This document shows positions 28,430-32,647 of a stretch of 32,647 bases of DNA, in pieces (within the stretch, counting starts at the first letter, position 1; each line of letters starts with the position of its first letter). The DNA comes from Chara braunii (Eukaryota; Streptophyta; Charophyceae; Charales; Characeae). Under the pieces are notes generated by a model that was not told where the DNA came from, searched no databases, and saw nothing but the letters and a program-made list of their open reading frames with translations. The stretch spans positions 380,430-413,076 of the forward strand of contig BFEA01000712.1 of NCBI GenBank assembly GCA_003427395.1. Reading direction: 5' to 3'. The position numbers were made by a program, and so were the translations under genes.

Positions 28430-28735
28430 GCCAGGCCCGTCGGTCTCGACGTCGGCCTCAAAACCGATCACCGAGCTAAACGCCTTAGAAAAACAAACAA
28501 ATAAATAAATAAATAAATAAATAAATAAGAATAGAGGTCGCACGTCCCTCTGGCCCGTGATGCCGCGCACACTCAGGTTGTGCATGGTCGCGCCTCGCCG
28601 TCAATACCCCCGCGCGTGCCGCTCATCCAGACAAGGACCTAAGCTTCCTCTCGCGCGCGCGCTGTGGGACGGGCGGGGCTGCACTGGCGTAACTTGCATA
28701 AAACATGCCAAATACCGTTGCAAGGGTATTTGGTA
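28430..28735 (-). repeat. 5' GC-rich module of E copy C
   Basis: Minus-strand sequence homologous to 14416-14680 and 16690-16960: the palindrome, CAGTGCAGCC, GGTCCTTGTCTGG, GAGCGG, ATTGACGGCGAGG, GTGTGCGCGGC, a (TTTA)n run (28495-28530 on plus) and ATCGGTTTTGAGGCCGACG. In isolation it would look like a 300-bp SINE; its presence at the same end of all three E copies shows it is a module of E. Confidence 0.7.
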
Positions 28736-29084
28736 CACATCTACTGCTACTGGGTGCGGTACCGGCCTACCTGCTACTTGAGTGTTTTTTCGCTGCTCTA
28801 AGTGCCGCGGGCCTCTGGCTCCGCCACTTGAGTGTTTTCCCTTGCTGCGACCCTCAATGCCACGGCCACAGGTAAGTACCGGCCCTACGGGCCTGCCAAA
28901 CAAGCAAGTACCCTTGCGGGTTACACACACACTCATGCCGACAAGCACTTAGACACGCACGCAAGTCAACAGGCACGCACACATACAGACTTAGAAAACA
29001 CAACAGAATGCGGGAATCCCAGCAAGGCTTCCATTCCATCGACAGAACTTCAGAAATCATCAGTGTTCTCAGTCTGTGTTATGG
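28736..29084. other. Spacer between E copy C and gypsy copy 4
   Basis: No gene. CACTTGAGTGTTTT-like words occur twice (about 28770 and 28826), and a CA-rich stretch at 28921-28990 reads as Thr/His-rich peptides. Nothing else was recognised. Confidence 0.5.
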
Positions 29085-29775
29085 CGGGTCATTACATATA
29101 TAACTCGTTGGGAGTGTGATAAGTCGCTAAATGCATGATATTATTGTATGCGCTGGCTACCTTGGGAAGCATCTCGTCCCAGTTAACTTGATCAGGTCTT
29201 GCTGCAGGATCTTGTTCATCTGTTCAGTCTGACCGTTAGTCTCNGGATGACGGCCAGATGACATCAACAACCTAGAGCCATAGACTCTCATCAACTCCTG
29301 CCAGTTCTGACTGGTGAACCTGGTATCTCTGTCACTCACCATTGACAGGGGGAGACCATGCTCACTGACCCAATGATCAAAGAACTAATCTATAACTAAG
29401 TTTGTACGTGCCTCTGCGGGCAAAGGAACAAAAATAGCCTATTTGTTGAATCTATCAACAATAATCATAACTTGGCTCTTGCCATGCCTACTCTTGACCC
29501 CAACATCCATAAGTCAATGGAGACAGAATCTCCGGGTCTTGTGGGAATAGGTAAGGGTCTGAGAAGACCAAGAGGACTCTCGTAGTGGTCTCATTCCTCT
29601 GACACACCTTACAACTGCGTACATACTCTATGCAGTCTGTCTTCATACCTGGCCAGCTATACGCGGGCATAAGGTTGGATAATGTCTTCTGCCAACCAAA
29701 ATGTCCCTCTGTGTCGTGGCATTCCCCTAAGATCAAACTATGGATCTCTTCACTGTAAATACAAAGGCCCTTTAG
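29085..29775 (-). pseudogene. Ty3/gypsy copy 4: integrase
   Basis: The minus strand shows YSEEIHSLILGECHDTEGHF with C-x2-C in RSCKVCQRNE (HHCC zinc domain), then MVSDRDTRFTSQNWQELM and SGRHPETNGQTEQMNKILQQ (core, with Asp and Glu contexts), and after a frame change NWDEMLPKVASAYNN and YHTPNELYM, ending at a TAA near 29085. The ambiguous base n at 29244 lies in the third position of a CCN codon, which is Pro whatever the base. Between zinc domain and core the frame is disrupted. Right of 29775 the element is interrupted by mitochondrial DNA. Confidence 0.85.
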
Positions 29776-29932
29776 GGCCCAAATTTCCCATGTTGTACTA
29801 AATTACTTACAGAGGTATGCATACACTCTAGGAATACCTCAGGATAAATACCCATCCAAACAACTCCAATTACAAAAGGTAAAAACATGAAAAATTCTCT
29901 TCTGTTTAAATCGGAGAACTACTTTAGAAAAA
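29776..29932 (-). pseudogene. nad4: Mitochondrial nad4 3' fragment (NUMT 2)
   Basis: The minus strand reads DLNRREFFMFLPFVIG, VVWMGIYPEVFLECMHTS, VSNLVQHGKF, the C-terminus of plant mitochondrial NADH dehydrogenase subunit 4. A TAG lies four codons before this stretch. Where the mitochondrial stop codon is expected, the sequence passes into GGGCCC and gypsy integrase, so the copy ends at the last nad4 codon. Together with the nad4 N-terminus at 8541-8718, two different ends of the same gene are in the window at separate insertion sites. The AT-rich 29932-30028 next to it may also be mitochondrial, but I cannot name it. Confidence 0.85.
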
Positions 29933-30028
29933 GTCTCTATATCTCAACAATTTTTTGTTTATATGTTGTACCCAACTCACTCTTTATGTGGTTGTTTGAA
30001 TCAATTAACTTAGATTCATTGACTTCAG

Positions 30029-30240
30029 TCAATGAATAACTGTCTTGACGCCAGCTTTGGCTGGATTTAGGCTCGCCAGAGTTCTTCGAGCCTTGTGAAG
30101 AACAACGAAATCATCGGCGTATCTTACTAGGATAACTCGGCCTTTGGCCGCCTGTTGCTGAGCCCACTCATTCAAAGCATTCTCCATTTCGTGCAAAGCA
30201 ATGTTGGCCAGTAAGGGCGATATAACTTGAGGCTCGCCAA
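30029..30240 (-). pseudogene. Group II intron reverse transcriptase fragment (NUMT 2)
   Basis: The minus strand encodes GEPQVISPLLANIALHEMEN, then LVRYADDFVVLH and LNPAKAGVKTVIH. These are RT domains 4 and 5 of group II intron-encoded proteins (normally G-T-P-Q-G-G-V-I-S-P-L-L and R-Y-A-D-D-F). The two Gly after P-Q are missing, and the spacing after VLH is too short for an intact protein. Such introns are common in organelle genomes, and its neighbours are mitochondrial, so I assign it to the same insert. Confidence 0.82.
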
Positions 30241-30440
30241 AGTTATATAAAGTTGATTTCCTAAAGTTTCCAGATTCGTCCAACTTTGTATTTTGGAAGC
30301 ATAAACAGTATATTGAAATACAGTTGTACTCAATTCTGTTGGTAATATTGGAATGTAATCATTATCTACAACTAAGAAAATTTCCAGCAAAAAGATAAGT
30401 CCAATAATACCACCTACAGGCAAATAACGTAATGGGAACG
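30241..30440 (-). pseudogene. nad6: Mitochondrial nad6 fragment (NUMT 2)
   Basis: The minus strand encodes LRYLPVGGIIGLIFLLEIFL, VVDNDYIPILPTELSTT and YASKIQSWTNLETLGN, the middle of mitochondrial NADH dehydrogenase subunit 6 (complex I). It runs straight out of gypsy RNase H sequence (ending TDGLLFEKTT at 30454) and straight into the group II RT fragment at the word TTATATAACTTTGG, with a frame change. Both ends of the gene are missing. Confidence 0.85.
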
Positions 30441-30453
30441 CATAAGCGGTCAA

Positions 30454-31280
30454 CTACGTAGTCTTCTCGAATAGTAAGCCATCTGTAGTGCGGTGATCTG
30501 GTTTAGTCTCTGGAGCCTCCTTAACTCTTGTGAGGAGATCGCTATAAATAGGGTCCTGCGCATAGGCTTCCTTAACTTTTTGTTGCAGGTCTCTCCCTAT
30601 ATCCAGATAGTGAACTATCGCTCCGAAGTAATCAACCATCCTACTCAGAGCGTCTGCAACTACATTATATTTCCCTTTCACTGGCTTGAGCTCAAGGTCA
30701 AACTGATCTATCTCGGCGGCCCACCTAGTAAGCTTAGGTGTCATCTTGGCCTGCGTCTTCAGCCACCTCAATGTCTCGTGGTCTGAATAAACTTTGAAGT
30801 GCCCCCCAAGCAAGTAGTGCTTTCAGTGATCTAGTGCTTGCCTGAGAGCGTAGAGTTCCCTCTCATAGGTAGATGTCGCTACCTTCTCTGAAGGCATCCT
30901 GGCAGACATGAACTCTACGGGTCTATACCCATTGCCATCATCTTGCTGTAACACAACACCTATACTATACTGACTTGGGTCAGTGGTGACGACAAAAGGC
31001 AAAGATGGATCGACTACCTTGAGGACTGGATATTCTATGAAGGCCCTTTTTAACTTCTTTAGGGACGACATACAGTCTCTATCCCACTCCCAGATTGCTT
31101 CTTTCTTTAGTAATCTGCGAAGGGGTGAAGCGATGGTGGAGAAGTTCCTCACGAACTTTCTAATAATTAGCTAGGCTGAGAAACGACCGCAATTCTGTCA
31201 TTGTGCGGGGCGTTAGCCAATCTTTGATTGCTGCGATCTTACTGTCCTCAGGTTTTATGCCATCTTCGTTTAAAACGTTT
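30454..31280 (-). pseudogene. Ty3/gypsy copy 4: RT connection and RNase H
   Basis: The minus strand shows DGIKPEDSKIAAIKDWLTP, TELRSFLSLANY, a frame break, then RNFSTIASPLRRLLKK. RNase H follows: TTDPSQYSIGVVLQQ, YERELYALRQALDH, a TGA where the family has Trp, KHYLLGG, SDHETLRWL and VADALSR. The acidic residues D, E, D, D are present. The frame then continues to DHRTTDGLLFEKTT and stops at the mitochondrial insert. One nonsense codon and one frameshift only, so this is a fairly young copy. Confidence 0.88.
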
Positions 31281-31678
31281 CCCAAGTACACAAGACTTGT
31301 ATCTTGGCCCACTCGCACTTCTTCGCATTGATCTTGAATTTAGCTTCTCTCAGTTTCTCCAAGACCTGCCGCAGATGGCCCTCATGCTTTTGGAGGGTCT
31401 TAATAAACACTAAAATATCATCTAAGTGTACTACTACAAATCTATCTAACCATGGTCTAAACAAATCGTTCATGCAGCGCTGGAACGTAGCTGGTGCATT
31501 TGTCAGTCCAGAGGGCATCACTATAAACTCCATGACCTGCCGCAGATGACCCTCATGCTTCTGGAGGGTCTTACTAAACACTAAAATATCATATACTACT
31601 ACAAATATATCTAACCATGGTCTAAACAAATCGTTCATGCAGCGCTGGAATGTAGCAGGTGCATTGGTCAGTCCAAAG
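31281..31678 (-). pseudogene. Ty3/gypsy copy 4: RT active-site region, tandemly duplicated
   Basis: The minus strand encodes two in-frame copies of TNAPATFQRCMNDLFRPWLD followed by the active-site segment: FVVVYDILVFSKTL in the first and FVVVHLDDILVFIKTL in the second. The repeated DNA words GACCTGCCGCAGATG start at 31363 and 31534, a 171-bp (57-codon) tandem duplication. In the copy nearest the RT start, six bases are missing, so the L-D of L-D-D is gone; the other copy keeps L-D-D with His instead of Tyr before it. The downstream part (EKLREAKFKINAKKCEWAK) is normal. Confidence 0.88.
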
Positions 31679-31854
31679 CTAGGCTACCAGAGTGGCCCGG
31701 GGTCACTTGCCCGGCCGGACCAAAAAAAATAAAAAAATAAAAAAAAATAAAAAAAATAAAATTATTTTTTATTCTAAATTTGGTGAAGACTTTCGATGTG
31801 ACCCTGAGGCAAAAGTTGTTCAGTTTATTTTTCTGCATACCATAGTTTTTTTTC

Positions 31855-31901
<47 letters not shown>

Positions 31902-31989
31902 GGACCTTCCCTGGTCCTTGCACGGGCTGGCCACCCGGGATCCGGGCCACCCGGGACCGGGCCGCCCGGCTGGTAGCCTAGGTCCAAAG
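31671..31989. repeat. 8-bp target-site duplication GTCCAAAG
   Basis: GTCCAAAG at 31671-31678 and again at 31982-31989, flanking the MITE. Gypsy copy 3 has the uninterrupted site context CCAAAGGGCATGACTATAAA at 21044-21065, showing the pre-insertion state. Confidence 0.92.
31679..31981. mobile_element. 303-bp MITE (hAT-like) in gypsy RT
   Basis: Perfect 12-bp terminal inverted repeats CTAGGCTACCAG (31679-31690) and CTGGTAGCCTAG (31970-31981), with weaker complementarity continuing into GGCCCGG, and an 8-bp target duplication. An 8-bp duplication is typical of the hAT superfamily, whose transposase would act in trans. The body has GC-rich ends (CCCGGG words), an A-rich run at 31720-31765 and a T run at about 31859-31897. 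It contains no transposase, so it is non-autonomous. Confidence 0.9.
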
Positions 31990-32007
31990 GGCATGACTAT
32001 AAACTCG

Positions 32008-32200
32008 TTAAACTGTTGAATATTGAAAATGATATAGCAATTGTAAAACAGGAAAACTCAACAAAATAGCCATGATTTTGAGTAACCAGTGACTTAGTAA
32101 TTGTGAAATTAAAATATTTTGTGAACGAGTGGATGACCCACTTAAACAATACAATTCGAGTGTACCATCTTCAAAATCAAATACAATAGTTGTTTTTATT
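32008..32200 (-). pseudogene. ccmB: Mitochondrial ccmB-like fragment (NUMT 3)
   Basis: An uninterrupted minus-strand frame reads VFDFEDGTLELYCLS, NILISQLLSHWLLKI, LLSFPVLQLLYHF and stops at TAA (32008-32010). The pattern D-x-E-D-G-T-L-E-L-Y-x-L-S, L-L-x-Q-L-x-x-H-W, F-P-x-L-Q-L-L-Y-x-F is that of CcmB, the membrane component of the mitochondrial cytochrome c maturation (haem handling) ABC system. It is AT-rich, about 195 bp, and sits in the RT gene of gypsy copy 4 between ACTATAAACTCG and TAGTGCCCATATC, which are adjacent in copy 3 (21055-21085). Only a middle part of the gene is present. Confidence 0.72.
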
Positions 32201-32204
32201 TAGT

Positions 32205-32647
32205 TCACCTATAGTGCCCATATCTAGTTCGAAATGCCGTTTTGTACTGGTCATCAAGATGTACCTCTATCTGATGATAACCAAACTTTAAATTTATCTT
32301 TGAGAAGTACTTACACCTCTGCACCCGATCCAACAAATCATCTATGAGGGGCAGCGGTTCAACATTTTTCATGGTAACAGCATTGAGACCCCTGTAGTCA
32401 ATACACGTTCTGAGTTCTCCTTCCTTTTTCGGAACAAAAAGAACAGGTGCTTCAAATGGAGATGAACTGGGCCTGATCCACCCCTTTTCGAAGAGCTCAT
32501 CTAACTGTTTACGGAACTCCTCTAACTCCCTTGGGGACATCCTGTAGTCGTCTCCCTTAGGAGTTCTACTGCAAGGCTGTATCTCAATATGATGCTGGAT
32601 GGGACATTGTACTACTCCTGCAGGCGGCTTAACTAAATCGGTATACG
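32205..32647 (-). pseudogene. Ty3/gypsy copy 4: RT N-terminal part
   Basis: From the right window edge the minus strand reads [60 protein letters not shown], then [20 protein letters not shown] and [10 protein letters not shown] motif A is F-S-K-I-N-L, with Asn in place of the catalytic Asp. The frame is open to the mitochondrial ccmB-like insert at 32205. Protease and gag of this element lie outside the window. Confidence 0.88.

Larger units (their letters stand above)
23480..28735 (-). mobile_element. Element E copy C (inverted, structured non-coding repeat)
   Basis: The third copy, on the minus strand, with the same module order read from right to left: terminal palindrome (about 28708-28733), GC-rich segment (28560-28700), TTTATT run and ATCGGTT (28450-28540), palindromic hairpin (27820-27837) and 178-bp hairpin repeats (27200-27562). 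Then come a ~1.5 kb stretch without recognised features, the GCAATGGCGG/GGCCCCGCAATG boundary near 25655, the pseudoknot (25456-25478), TAAG hairpins (24520-25142) and three CTACGGGAAG units (23938-24249). It continues beyond the end of copy B into more hairpins to about 23480. The 3' limit is uncertain. No open frame (for example 27377-27601 or 28045-28395) has recognisable motifs. Confidence 0.7.

Overview
The window looks like repeat-rich nuclear DNA of a streptophyte (land-plant or green-alga lineage), and a charophyte such as Chara is my best guess. The evidence is several decayed Ty3/gypsy chromovirus-type elements, an L1-type LINE, and three insertions of mitochondrial DNA whose encoded peptides (Nad4, Atp8, Nad6, CcmB-like, a group II intron reverse transcriptase) resemble streptophyte mitochondrial proteins. 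The species is an inference. I found no intact host gene; nearly every coding stretch carries stops, frameshifts or lost catalytic residues.

Layout. 1-3480 (minus): Ty3/gypsy copy 1 (gag, zinc knuckle, protease scar, start of RT), broken by (GA)n tracts and an LTR-like insert. 3480-6640: non-coding, with A-tailed 140-bp tandem units (4369-4800) and a GGTTGGCATGGTGACC minisatellite (5123-5340). 6628-9735 (minus): LINE, interrupted by a mitochondrial nad4-atp8 chimera (8541-8897) and an exon-like fragment (8990-9412). 10610-14397 (minus): Ty3/gypsy copy 2. 14398-21045: two head-to-tail copies (A, B) of a large non-coding element, here called E. 21046-21730 (minus): gypsy copy 3 fragment. 22200-23480: a 44-nt hairpin array and a gag-like zinc knuckle. 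23480-28735 (minus): a third, inverted copy of E (C). 29085-32647 (minus): gypsy copy 4, carrying two more mitochondrial inserts, a 171-bp in-frame tandem duplication of the RT active-site region, and a 303-bp MITE with perfect 12-bp TIRs and an 8-bp target duplication.

The most unusual content is element E. It has no recognisable coding capacity, but its three copies share the same order of modules: a 5' palindrome and GC-rich segment, a perfect hairpin, a ~178-bp tandem repeat with one hairpin per unit (B and C only), an H-type pseudoknot, an array of 6-9 hairpins sharing the loop TAAGTT, and a ~115-bp hairpin unit with the loop-side motif CTACGGGAAG (B and C only). Stem sequences differ from unit to unit and copy to copy, yet the arms of most units stay complementary, with G-U pairs and compensatory changes. 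That is the expected signature of selection on RNA (or extruded DNA) structure. I know of no described family matching it. A retroelement RNA with repeated protein-binding (for example Gag-packaging) hairpins is a hypothesis, not a demonstration.
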